From positions 1 through 44,346 of the forward strand of contig NZ_LZLY01000049.1 of assembly GCF_001673535.1 (NCBI RefSeq): DNA of 44,346 nt. Reading direction: 5' to 3'. The notes beneath the pieces are model-generated. The model saw only the letters and a program-made list of their open reading frames with translations. It searched no databases and had not been told where the DNA came from. The position numbers and the translations under genes were made by a program. How positions within the stretch are numbered: position 1 is the stretch's first letter; the number at the start of each line of letters is the position of its first letter. Of this stretch, positions 30,901-42,900 are shown in pieces. Source of the stretch: Mycobacterium sp. 1081908.1 (GTDB taxonomy: Bacteria; Actinomycetota; Actinomycetes; Mycobacteriales; Mycobacteriaceae).

Positions 30901-33900
30901 ATGGCGCGGGCCCCGGGCAGTGCGTGGCACTGCTGGTTTCCCGCTCGGCCGAGGCGATCGTTGCGATTTTGGCGGTGCTCAAGGCGGGTGCCGCCTATCT
31001 GCCGATCGACCCGACGCTGCCGGCGGCACGGGTGGGTTTCATGCTCGCTGACGCCACGCCGATCGCCGCGATCACCACAGATGGTCTGGCCGAGCGGCTC
31101 GACGGCCATCACGTCAAGGTCATCAACATCACGGACCTCGGCGGGCCCGCGGTTGGCATCCAACCCATTACCGCACCGCCGGCGCCGGCCCCCGATGACA
31201 TCGCCCACCTGATTTACACCTCGGGCACCACCGGCATCCCCAAAGGGGTAGCGGTGACCCACCGCAACGTCACACAACTATTCGTCGGCGATTCGGTGTT
31301 CGCTGCGTTGGGCCCCGAATTCGGCCCGAGTCCCGCGCGGGTGTGGAGCCAGTGTCATTCGTACGCGTTCGACGCGTCGCTGGGCGAGATGTGGGCAGCT
31401 TTGCTGCGGGGCGGCTTGTTGGTGGTCGTACCCGAGGAGGTGACCACGTCGCCGGATCGCTTGCGCGAGTTGTTGATTGAGCAGCGGGTAGAAGTGCTGA
31501 CCCAGACGCCGTCGGCGCTGGGGATGTTGTCCGATGACGGGTTGGGTTCGGTGGCGCTGGTGGTGGCTGGCGAGCGTTGCCCGGCCGAGCTGGTGGATCG
31601 GTGGGCGTCGGGGCGGGTGATGATCAACGCGTACGGCCCGACCGAAACGACGATGTGCGTCACCACCAGTGCGCCGCTGGCGCCGGGTTCGGGGGTGGCG
31701 CCGATCGGCGCCCCGGTGAGCGGGGCCGCGTTGTTCGTGCTGGATGGGTGGTTACATCCGGCGCCGGTGGGAGTGGTGGGGGAGTTGTATGTGGCCGGCG
31801 CGGGAGTGGGGTGCGGATATTGGCGCCGGTCCGGGTTGACGGCGTCACGGTTTGTGGCCTGCCCGTACGGCGGCCTTGGGACGCGGATGTATCGCACCGG
31901 CGATCTGGTGCGCTGGCGCGCCGATGGCCAATTGGATTACGTCGGCCGTGCCGACGAGCAGGTCAAGGTCCGCGGGTTCCGCATCGAACTGGGGGAGGTG
32001 AGCGCAGCGCTGACCGCACACCCCGGGGTGGATCAGGCAGCGGTCATTGCCCGCGAGGACCGCCCCGGTGACAAGCGCCTGATCGGCTATGTCACTGGCA
32101 CAGTTGAGGTTTCGCAATTACGCGCTGCGCTGAGCGAGCGACTCCCGGCATACATGATCCCAGCGGCACTGGTGAAGGTGCAGCGTCTGCCGTTGACTGC
32201 CAATGGCAAACTCGACGCGAGCGCCCTTCCGACCCCTGACTACGGCGATGCCGATCGCTATCGCGCCCCGGCGACCCAGGTCGAGATGATTTTGGCCGAC
32301 ATCTACGCCCAGGTCGTCGGCCTGGACCGGGTCGGCGTCGAGGAGTCATTCTTCGACCTGGGTGGGGACAGCATTTTGTCGATCCAGGTGGTGGCCCGCG
32401 CGCGTGCGGCTGGGGTGCTGTGCCGGCCGCGCGACATCTTCGTCGAGCAATCCGTTGCCCGAGTGGCCCGCGTCGCCCGGGTGCCCGAAGGAGGCGTCGG
32501 CCCGGTTGACAACGACGTCGGGCAGGTGGCCGCTACCCCGATCATGTGCTGGCTGAAAAGCATTGGGGGTTCGCTCGAGCAGTTCAACCAGACCATGCTG
32601 CTGCAGGCCCCGCCGGGAGTCACTGAGGCCGATGTGTTGGTGTTGGTTCAGGCGTTGTTGGATCGCCATGCCATGTTGCGGCTGCAGGTCGATGAAATCG
32701 GCGCCCCGGACTGGTCGTTACGGGTGCCCGAGGTGGGAGCGGTCGATGCCCGTCGGTGCGTGCACACCGTCGATGTGTTGACCGACGAGGCGTTGGTGAG
32801 AGCGCGGCGCCGGCTGGACCCGACTGCTGGGGTGATGCTCAGCGCATTGTGGATAACCGCGACGCGTCAGCTGGCGTTGGTGATTCACCACCTGGCCATC
32901 GACGCGGCGTCATGGCCGATCCTGCTGGACGATCTCAACATCGCCTGGAAGCAGCACCGCAGTGATGAGCCGGTGGCGCTGCCGATCCAGGGGACCTCCT
33001 TTCGCCGGTGGGCATCGGTGCTGGGCGAGTGCGCCCGTCGCCCGGACGTGACGGACCGGGCGCGCCTCTGGCAGCAGATCATGGCGACCCCTGCGGCATT
33101 GCCTGCGGCCGATCCCGCGGTAGATACGTTTCTGACCGCGGGCCATCTCTCGGTGTCATTGGATGCCGCTACCACACACCTGCTCCTGGGGCGGGTGCCT
33201 GCGGCGTTTCATGCTGGCGTGCAAGACATCCTGCTCATCGCGTACGGCTTGGCGTGGGCGGAATTCCTGACCGTACACGTCGGGCCGGTCGGTATCGACG
33301 TGGAGGGTCATGGCCGTAACGAGGAACTCGGACCGGATCTCGACCTGTCCCACACGGTGGGGTGGTTCACCACCAAATACCCGGTGGCGCTCGCGGTCAG
33401 TGGTCTGAGTTGGTCACAGGTCGTCGCCGGCGAGGCGTCGCTGGGCGCGATCGTCAAAGCCGCCAAAGAGCAGCTTCGCGCCGTACCCGAGGGCGTGACG
33501 TACGGTGTGCTGCGCTATCTGAACAGCGACGTCGATTTGAGCGGGCCCGACCCGACGATCGGGTTCAACTATCTGGGCCGGCTGGGCGGCGCGCGGAGTC
33601 CCGGCGCATCTGCTGAGGGATGGCAGATCCTGGATTCGGGTGCGTTGTACAGCGACCCCGCCCGCGCGGCGGTGGCCATGCCGCTGCCGCACACCGTGGA
33701 GCTCAACGCCCTCACCGTCGACACCGACGCCGGCCCCAGCCTTCGCGCCGATTGGAGTTGGGCGCCTTCCAAACTCGATGCTGCCCAGATCGGCCGACTC
33801 AGCCAGCTGTGGTTTGAGGCCCTGAGGGGCATCTGCGCCCACGTCAGCGCCGGCGGCGGCGGACACACTCCCTCGGATTTCGCCTTCACCCGGCTTAGCC

Positions 33901-36900
33901 AGGCTCAGATCGAGGCCCTCGAGCGCGCCTACCAGATCAGCGATGTCGTGCCGCTGACCCCGCTGCAGCGAGGCTTGCTCGTCCATACCGCCGACCCGCA
34001 CGGCCCCGCTGAACCCTATGTGGTGCAAATCGAAATCGACTTGGCCGGCCGCATTGATCCCCACAGTCTGCATCAAGCGGTACAAACCGTGCTTACTCGC
34101 CACCCCAACTTGGCGGCCCGATTCGTCTACGAGCAGCTCGACGAGCCGGTCCAAGTTATCGTGGCCGATCCCATTGTGCCGTGGCAATTTAACGACCGGA
34201 CCGAAGACGGCGCGCACCCAGACGAGAGCGTCGCGCAGATCTGCGCTGCCGAGCGCGCGGCGATCTCAGAGCTCGCCCACCAGTGCCCGCTGCGGGCGGT
34301 GCTGATTCGTACTGCGCCCGAGCGCTATCGGCTGGTGTTGACCAACCACCACCTCGTGCTCGACGGCTGGTCGCTGCCGATCCTGCTACGGGAAATCTTC
34401 GCCGCCTATGGCGGCCAACCACTTCCGCCGCCGGTACCCTATCGCCGCTTTATGTCCTGGCTGGCCGCCCAGGACATCGAGGCCGCCCGCGGCGTCTGGC
34501 GCACGCTGTTCGCCGGTTTTGACTCACCAACGCTGGTGGGCCCGCCGGATCGGCTCGGCTTCGCCGCGCGCGAGGTGTACCGCGTGCAGCTGCCCACCCA
34601 CACCACCCAAGCCCTTACCGACCTGGCGCGCCGCCAGCACACCACCCTCAACACCGTGCTGCAGGCGGCGTGGGCGCGGCTGCTCAGCGCGCTGACCAAT
34701 CAGCACGATGTCGTGTTCGGGATCACCGTTTCTGGACGGCCGGCCGATTTGGCCGGCGCGGAGTTCATGGTGGGGCTGTTCATCAACACCGTGCCCGTGC
34801 GGGCGATCTTGACTCCCGCCACCACCACCGCAGACCTGCTGGCCCAGCTGCAAAACGCCCACAACGAAACCGTCGAACACCAGCACCTACCGCTCAGCGA
34901 CATCCACCGAATCACCGCACACGAAGCGCTGTTTGACACCCTGCTCGTTTATGAGAACTATCCCCTGGAGTCCTCGCTGGATGCCCAGGGGACGGCGATC
35001 ACCGCGATCAACGGCCGCGAGTTCAACCATTACCCACTGACCCTGCAAGTGACGCCCGGAACCCGACTGGGCCTGCGAGTCGAATACGCAACGGAGGTCT
35101 TCGATCGACACCGCATCGCTGCCCTCATCGACCGGCTGGAGCGGGTGCTTGCAGCGATGTGCGCCGACCCCACTCGCCCGGTGTCATCGATGGATCTGCT
35201 CGCCGCGCACGAACACAGCTGGCTCGACGTCGCGACCCGCCGCGCCACGCTGATCAATGCCGCTGTACCGGTGCCGATTCCGGCGCTGTTCGCTGCGCAG
35301 GTGGCCCGCACCCCGCACGCGATCGCGGTCAGCTACGCCGGACAGTTTCTGACCTACCACGAACTTGAGGAAGCCGCCAGCCGGTTGGCGCACCTACTAG
35401 CCGGCCATGGGGTCGGGCCCGGCGATGTGGTGGCGCTGCTGCTGCCCCATTGCGCCGACGCCGTTATCGCCATCGTGGCCGTGCTGAAAACCGGGGCGGC
35501 TTACCTCCCCATCGATCCGGGGCATCCGCCGGCCCGGATTGAGTTCATGCTCGCCGACGCCGCGCCGATCGCCGCGATCACGACCACAGACCTCCGGTCG
35601 CAGCTGGAGGGGTCGGCCTTGTTGATCTTCGATGTCACCTCCGGGGCGGTCGACGCCCAGCCCAGGGCCGCCCCGACCGCGCCATGCCCCGACGACATCG
35701 CGTATCTTATGTACACCTCGGGCAGCACCGGTGTCCCCAAGGCAGTGGCGGTCACCCACGCCGGCGTCGCCGATTTGATTGCCACTTGCGTTGAGCGCCT
35801 TGAGATTACGCCGGAGAGTCGAATCCTGCAGTTCGCTCCGCTGATCTTTGACGTATCGGTGGGCAACCTGTGGTGCGCGTTGCTGACCGGGGCCGCTGCG
35901 GTGATTCCGGAGGCCGATGAGGCACTTCCGGGTGAGGAATTGGTGAACCTGATTTCCCGGCAGCACGTTACGCATGCGGATTTCACACCATCGGCGTTGG
36001 CCGCCCTTCCGCCTGATCGGTTGGCAGGCGTCACGCTGGTGGTGGCCGGTGAGGCCTGCGTTAGCGAGGTGGCAGACCGGTATGCCGTTGGCAACACCGT
36101 GATCAATGCCTACGGTCCAACCGAGACCACGGTATACGCGTCGATGAGCGTGCCGCTGATCGAGGGGTCCGGCGCGCCGATCGGTTCGCCGGTGTCGGGC
36201 GCCGCATTGTTCGTGCTGGATGGGTGGTTGCGTCCGGTCCCCGTCGGCGTCGTGGGCGAGCTGTACGTCGCCGGTGCCGGGGTGGCCGCGGGGTATTGGC
36301 GCCAGGCCCGATTGACCGCGTCCCGGTTCGTGGCATGTCCGTTCGGTGGGACCGGGACACGGATGTATCGCACGGGGGATTTGGTGTGCTGGCGCACCGA
36401 TGGCCAGCTGGATTATCTCGGCCGCGCCGATGAGCAAGTCAAAATCCGCGGATTCCGCATCGAGCCGGGTGAGGTGGCGGCCGCGCTCGCCGAACACCCC
36501 GGAGTCGAGCAGGCGGTGGTCATCGCGCGCGAGGACCGCCCCGGCGACAAGCGCCTGGTCGGCTATGTCACTGGCGCAGTAGAGGTCTCGCAGCTACGAA
36601 CCGCACTGTCCGAGCGGCTCCCCGACTATATGGTGCCGGCAGCACTGATCGGCTTAGACCGGTTACCGCTGACCGTCAACGGCAAGCTCGATAAGGCCGC
36701 CCTGCCTGCCCCCGACTATGGCAGCACCGAGCGTTATCGCGCCCCCTCAACCCCGGTCGAGGAGATCTTGGCCGGCATCTACGCCCACGTGCTCGGCCTC
36801 GACCAGGTGGGCGCGGACGAGTCATTCTTCGACCTCGGAGGCGACAGCATCCTGTCGATCCAGGTCGTGGCGCGCGCTCGCGACGCCGGGGTGCTGTGTC

Positions 36901-39900
36901 GGCCGCGCGATATCTTCGCCGAACGCACCGTGGCCGGGGTGGCCCGGCTGGCCCGGGTGATCGCCGAACTCGACGACGAGATCGATGACGGTGTGGGGCA
37001 GCTGGTTTCCACGCCGATCATGTGCTGGCTGCAAGGCGTGCAGGGACCGGTCGATCAGTTCAATCAGACCATGCTGCTGCAGGCCCCGGCCGGGATCCGT
37101 GAGGCCGATGTGGTGGTGTTACTGCAGGCGTTGGTGGATCGCCACACGATATTAGGCCTTCGCGTCAGTGCGGGCGGACCGACGGGGCAATGGACGTTAG
37201 ACGTGCAGCCGCCGAAATTGTTGGATGCCCGCAGGTGTTTGCGAACCGTCGAGGTGTTCTCCGACGAGGCCTTGGTTACCGCGCGGTCCCGATTGGATCC
37301 GAGGACCGGGATGATGCTCAGCGCGCTGTGGGCGACCGCTACCGGACAGTTGGTGCTCATGATTCACCATCTGGCCGTCGATGCCGTCTCGTGGCAGGTG
37401 TTGCTGGATGATCTCAATACCGCGTGGGGTCAGCACCGCGCCGGGCAGGCGCCTGCGCTGCCAAGGCGGGGCACCTCGTTTCGCCGGTGGGCATCGGTTC
37501 TGTCCGAGCATGCCCGCCGCCCGCAAGTTGTGGACCAGGCCAACCGGTGGCAGCAGATCATGGCGGCGCGCCCCTTACTGCCGGCGGTCGATCCGGCGGT
37601 GGATACGTTTGCGACCGCCGGCCAGCTGTCGGTGCAGTTGGACGTCGAGACCACCCGCATGTTGCTCGGCGAGGTACCGGCGGCGTTTCATGCTGGCGTG
37701 CAAGACATTCTGCTGATCGCGTTCGGGTTGGCATGGTCGGGATTCCTGAACTGCGGTACTGCGCCGATCGGCATCGGCGTGGAGGGCCACGGCCGCCATG
37801 AAGAACTGGGCGCCAACATCGATCTGTCGCACACGGTGGGGTGGTTCACCACGAAATACCCCGTGGCTTTGGTCGTGGATCACGACTCCCGGGCAACCCT
37901 CGGGGTGGTCATCAAGGACGCCAAGGAGCAACTTCGGGCCTTGCCGCAGGGGTGGACCTACGGCGTACTGCGCTATCTGAACACCGACGTCGACCTGAGC
38001 GGACCCGACCCGCCGATCGGATTCAACTACCTGGGCCGGCTGAAAGTGGCGGCTGACGCTTCGGTCCCCACTGAGGACTGGCAGATCGTGCAGCCCGGCG
38101 CGCCGTTCAGCGATCCCGCCCAAGCCGCCGTGGCCATGCCGCTGACGCATACTGTGGAGCTCAACGCTCTGACCGTGGACACCGGCTCCGGTCCGCAGCT
38201 GCGCGCTGAGTGGAGTTGGGCATCGTCCAAAGTCGATGCCGCCGAGGTCAGCCGGGTTAGCCGGCTGTGGTTTGAGGCGCTCGCCGACATCTGCGCGCAC
38301 GTGCTGGATGGCGGAGGTGGGTTCACCCCGTCGGACTTCACATTCGCGCGGTCAACCCAGCCCCAGATCGAGGCCCTCGAACGGGCCTACCGGATCGCTG
38401 ACGTGTTGCCGCTGACCCCGTTGCAGCAGGGCTTGCTGATTCACTCCAGTGACCCACGCGGCTCTACCGATCCCTACGTGGTGCAACTGGATATCGCGCT
38501 GGCCGGTCGGATCGATCGGCATCGTCTGCGTCAGGCGGTGCAAACCGTCGTCACTCGCCACCCCAACGTGGCGGCCCGATTCGTCTACGAACAGCTCGAC
38601 CAGCCGGTGCAGGTGATTCTGGCCGATCCCGTTGTGCCGTGGCGGTTTATCGACCTGGCCAACGACGGCGCGCATCGCGCGGAACACATCGAACAAATCT
38701 GTGCCGACGAGCGCGCCGGCATCGCTGATCTGGCTCAGCAGTGCCCGTTGCGGCTCGCGCTGATCCGCACCGATCACGAAAGATACCGGCTCGTTTTGAC
38801 CAATCACCACATCGTGCTCGATGGCTGGTCACTGCCGATCCTGTTGCGAGAGATTTTCGCCGACTATAGCGGCCAGCCCCTGCCTTCGCCGGTGCCGTAT
38901 CGCCGCTATGCGGCGTGGCTGGCCGACCAGGATGTTGAGGCCGCCCACCGCGCGTGGCGCACCCTGTTCGCCGGCTATAAGGAGCCCACCCTGGTGGGTC
39001 CCCCGCAGCGATTAGAGTTCGCCGAGCGCTGCGCACAATCGTTTCAGCTGACCACGGCCAGTACCGGGGCGATCGCCGAGCTGGCGCGCGCGCAGCACAC
39101 CACCCTCAACATCGTGCTGCAGGCGGCGTGGGCGCAGCTGTTGAGCCTGTTGACCGCCCGGCAGGATGTCGCGTTCGGCACCACGGTCTCGGGGCGGCCG
39201 GCCGAATTGGCCGGCGCCGAATCCATGGTGGGCCTCTTCATCAACACCGTGCCAGTACGCGCGGTGCTGACCGCGACCTCCACCACCGCGGACCTGTTGG
39301 CGCAATTGCAAAGCGTTTACAACAACACGCTTGAACACCAGCACCTGCCGCTGGGTGCTATCCACCGCCTCACCGGAAACGAGGCATTGTTCGACACCTT
39401 GTTCGTCTACGAGAACTACCCGCTGGACACCTCAGCCACATCGAATGTCCCGGGGCTATCCATCAGCGCGATCAGTGGCCGCGAGTTCAACCACTACCCA
39501 TTGACCCTGCTAGTGATCCCCGGCCCGCAATTAACACTTCGAGTCGAGTACGCCACCGAGGTGTTCACCGCAGCCAGCATCGAGTTGTTGGCCGAACGCT
39601 TACAGCGAGTGCTGGCAGCGATGTGCGCCGACCCGGGGCAGCGGCTTTCCCGCGTTGATGTGCTCGAGGACGCCGAGCGCACCCACCTCAATACTGTTGG
39701 CAACCTCGCTGCACTAGCCCCTACCAATGCAGCGCTGTCGATTCCGGAGTTGTTCGCCACCCAGGTGGCCCGCACCCCGGACGCGGTGGCACTGGTATGT
39801 GGGCGAGATTCGAGGACCTACCTCGAGCTCGACGAGACGGCAAACCGCCTGTCGCACTGGCTGCTTGGTCACGGGGTGGGCCCGGGGGACATAGTGGCGC

Positions 39901-42900
39901 TACTTCTGTCTCCATCGGTGGAGGCGATCGCGGCTATCCTGGCGGTGCTGAAAATAGGGGCGGCCTACTTGCCCCTGGAGCCCAAACACCCCAAAGCGCG
40001 CATCGAGTTTGCCCTTACCGACGCCGCTCCGCTCGCCGTGATCACCACCACGGGGCTGCGGTCGCGGTTACGCGGGTCCGACCTGTTGGTCCTCGATGTT
40101 GACGACGCCGCCCTCAAAGCCCAGCCCGGCACCGCACTACCGGCGCCGGACGCAAATGGCATTGCGTATCTGATGTACACCTCGGGCAGCACCGGTATCC
40201 CCAAAGCCGTGACCGTCACCCACGCCGGCATCGCCGATCTGGTGGCCAGTTGTGCTGAACGGCTTGACATTACGCCGGAGAGTCGGATCCTGCAGTTCGC
40301 TCCGCTGGTCTTCGACGTGTCGGTGGGCAACCTGTGGTGCGCGTTGCTGACCGGGGCGGCCGCGGTGATTCCCGGCGCAGACGAATGCTTACCAGGCGAA
40401 GAGTTGACGAACCTAATTGCCCGGCAGCGCATTTCGCACGCCGACTTCACGCCGTCGGCCTTGGCCGTTCTTGACCCCGACCGGCTGGCCGGCGTGACAC
40501 TGGTGGTGGCCGGGGAGGCCTGTCCGCGCGAGCTGGCCGATCGGTGGTCGCCGGGGCGCGTGATGGTCAATGCCTACGGACCGACCGAGGCCACGGTGTA
40601 CGCGTCGATGAGCGCGCCTCTTTCCGCCGGGGCAGGGGCCCCGATCGGGTCGCCGATATCGGGCGCGGGCCTTTTCGTGCTGGACGGGTGGCTGCGTCGA
40701 GTGCCGGTGGGCATTGTCGGCGAGTTGTATGTCGCCGGTGCGGGGGTGGCCACCGGATACTGGCGCCGCAGCGCATGGACCGCGTCTCGGTTCGTGGCCT
40801 GCCCGTTTGGTGGCGCCGGGGCACGCATGTATCGCACCGGAGATCTGGTGCGGTGGCGCACCGATGGGCAGCTGGACTATGTCGGGCGTGCCGACGACCA
40901 AATCAAACTCCGCGGCCATCGCATCGAACTCGGAGAAGTCCGCGCCGCGCTGACCGCGCACGGTGGGGTCAAGCAGGCGGTGGTCGTCGTCCGCGAAGAC
41001 CGCCGGGGTGACAAGCGCCTGGTCGCCTACATCACCGGACGGGCCGACCCCACCCAAGCCCGCACGGCGCTGGCAGACCGGCTGCCCGACTACATGATCC
41101 CCGCCGCCGTGATCGCGGTGGAGCAGATCCCATTGACCTCCAACGGCAAACTCGACACCCAGGCCCTGCCGGCCCCGGGTTACGCCGACACTGACCGCTA
41201 CCGCGCCCCCACCACCCACGTCGAGGAAATCCTGACCGACATCTACGCGCAGGTACTCGGGCTCAAGCGTGTCGGCATCGATGAATCATTCTTCGACCTC
41301 GGCGGCGACAGCATCTTGTCGATCCGGGTGGCGGCGCGAGCGCGCGCGGCAGGGGTGCTATGCCGGCCGCGCGACATTTTCGTCGAGCGCACGGTGGAGC
41401 GAGTAGCTCGGGTAGCCAGGGTTTCCGCCGGAGCCGAGGGCCAGCTCGATGAGACTGTCCGGCTCACGCAGCTGAGCCAAACGCAGATCGAAGCCCTCGA
41501 ACGCGTCTATCAGGTCGCTGATGTGTTGCCCTTGACCCCGCTCCAGCGGGGATTGCTCGTCCATACCAGCGACTCGGACGGTTCCACAGATCCGTATGTG
41601 GTGCAACTGGATATCGCCTTGTCCGGTGGGGTTGATCCGCACCGCCTGCATCAGGCGGTGCGGACCGTGGCGACTCGTCATCCGAACGTGGCAGCCCGAT
41701 TCGTCCACCGTGAGCTCGCCGAGCCGGTGCAGGTGGTACCGGCTGATCCGGTGCTGCCGTGGCGGTTTATCGATCTGACGGGTAATGGGGCGGATCCCGG
41801 GGAGCAGATTGAGCGGATTTGTGCGGAAGAGCGTGTCGGGATTGCTGATCTGGCCCAGCAGTGTCCGTTGCGGGTGGTGTTGATCCGCACTGGTGTCGAG
41901 GATTATCGGCTGGTGTTGACCAATCACCATATTGTGTTGGATGGGTGGTCGCTGCAGATTCTACTGCGGGAAATCGTGGCCGTGTATGGGAGCCAAGCAC
42001 TTCCGCCGCCGGTGCCGTATCGACGCTTTCTGGTTTGGCTGGCCGGTCAGGATGTTGAGGCCGCGCGTGGCGCCTGGCGCACTGTTTTTGCGGGGTTTGG
42101 GGCGCCGACTTTGGTGGGTCGGCCGGAGCGGTTGGGGTTCGCCGCGCGCGCTGTGCACTCGGCGCGGCTGTCTAACGTCGTCACCGAGGCGCTGCAGGGG
42201 CTGGCCCGTGCACAACACTCCACCGTCAACATTGTGCTGCAGGGGGCGTGGGCGCAGTTGTTGGGTTTGTTGACCGGTCAAAGTGACGTCGCGTTCGGGA
42301 CCACGGTGTCGGGCCGGCCGGCCGAGGTTGCCGGTGCGGAATCGATGGTGGGTTTGTTGATCAACACGGTGCCGGTGCGCGCGACGTTGAGTCCGGCGAT
42401 TACCACCGAGGACCTGGTGGCGCAGTTACAAAGAGTTCATAACGACACCGTGGATCACCAGCATCTGCCGCTGAGTGAGATTCACCGAATTACCGGACAC
42501 GACAGCCTGTTTGACACCTTGTTCGTTTATGAGAACTATCCCTTGGGTTCCTCGCAGGATGCCGGGGAATTGACGATCACCGCGATCAGCGGTCGTGAGT
42601 TCAATCATTACCCGCTGACACTGCAGGTGTTGCCGGGTCAGCAACTGGGCCTGCGGATCGAGTACGCCACCGAGGTCTTCGACCCGAACAGCATCACCGC
42701 CTTAGTTGAGCGGTTGCGGCGGGTGTTGGCGGTGATGTGCGCTGATCCCCGGCGGCGGTTGTCGGCGGTTGATTTGCTCGATCAGCAGGACCATGCCCGG
42801 CTGGATGCTGTCGGTAACCGGGCGGCGTTGAGTAAAACCGTTGTGGGGACGTCGATTCCGGTGTTGTTTGCCGCCCAGGTGGCCCGCACGCCGGGTGCGG

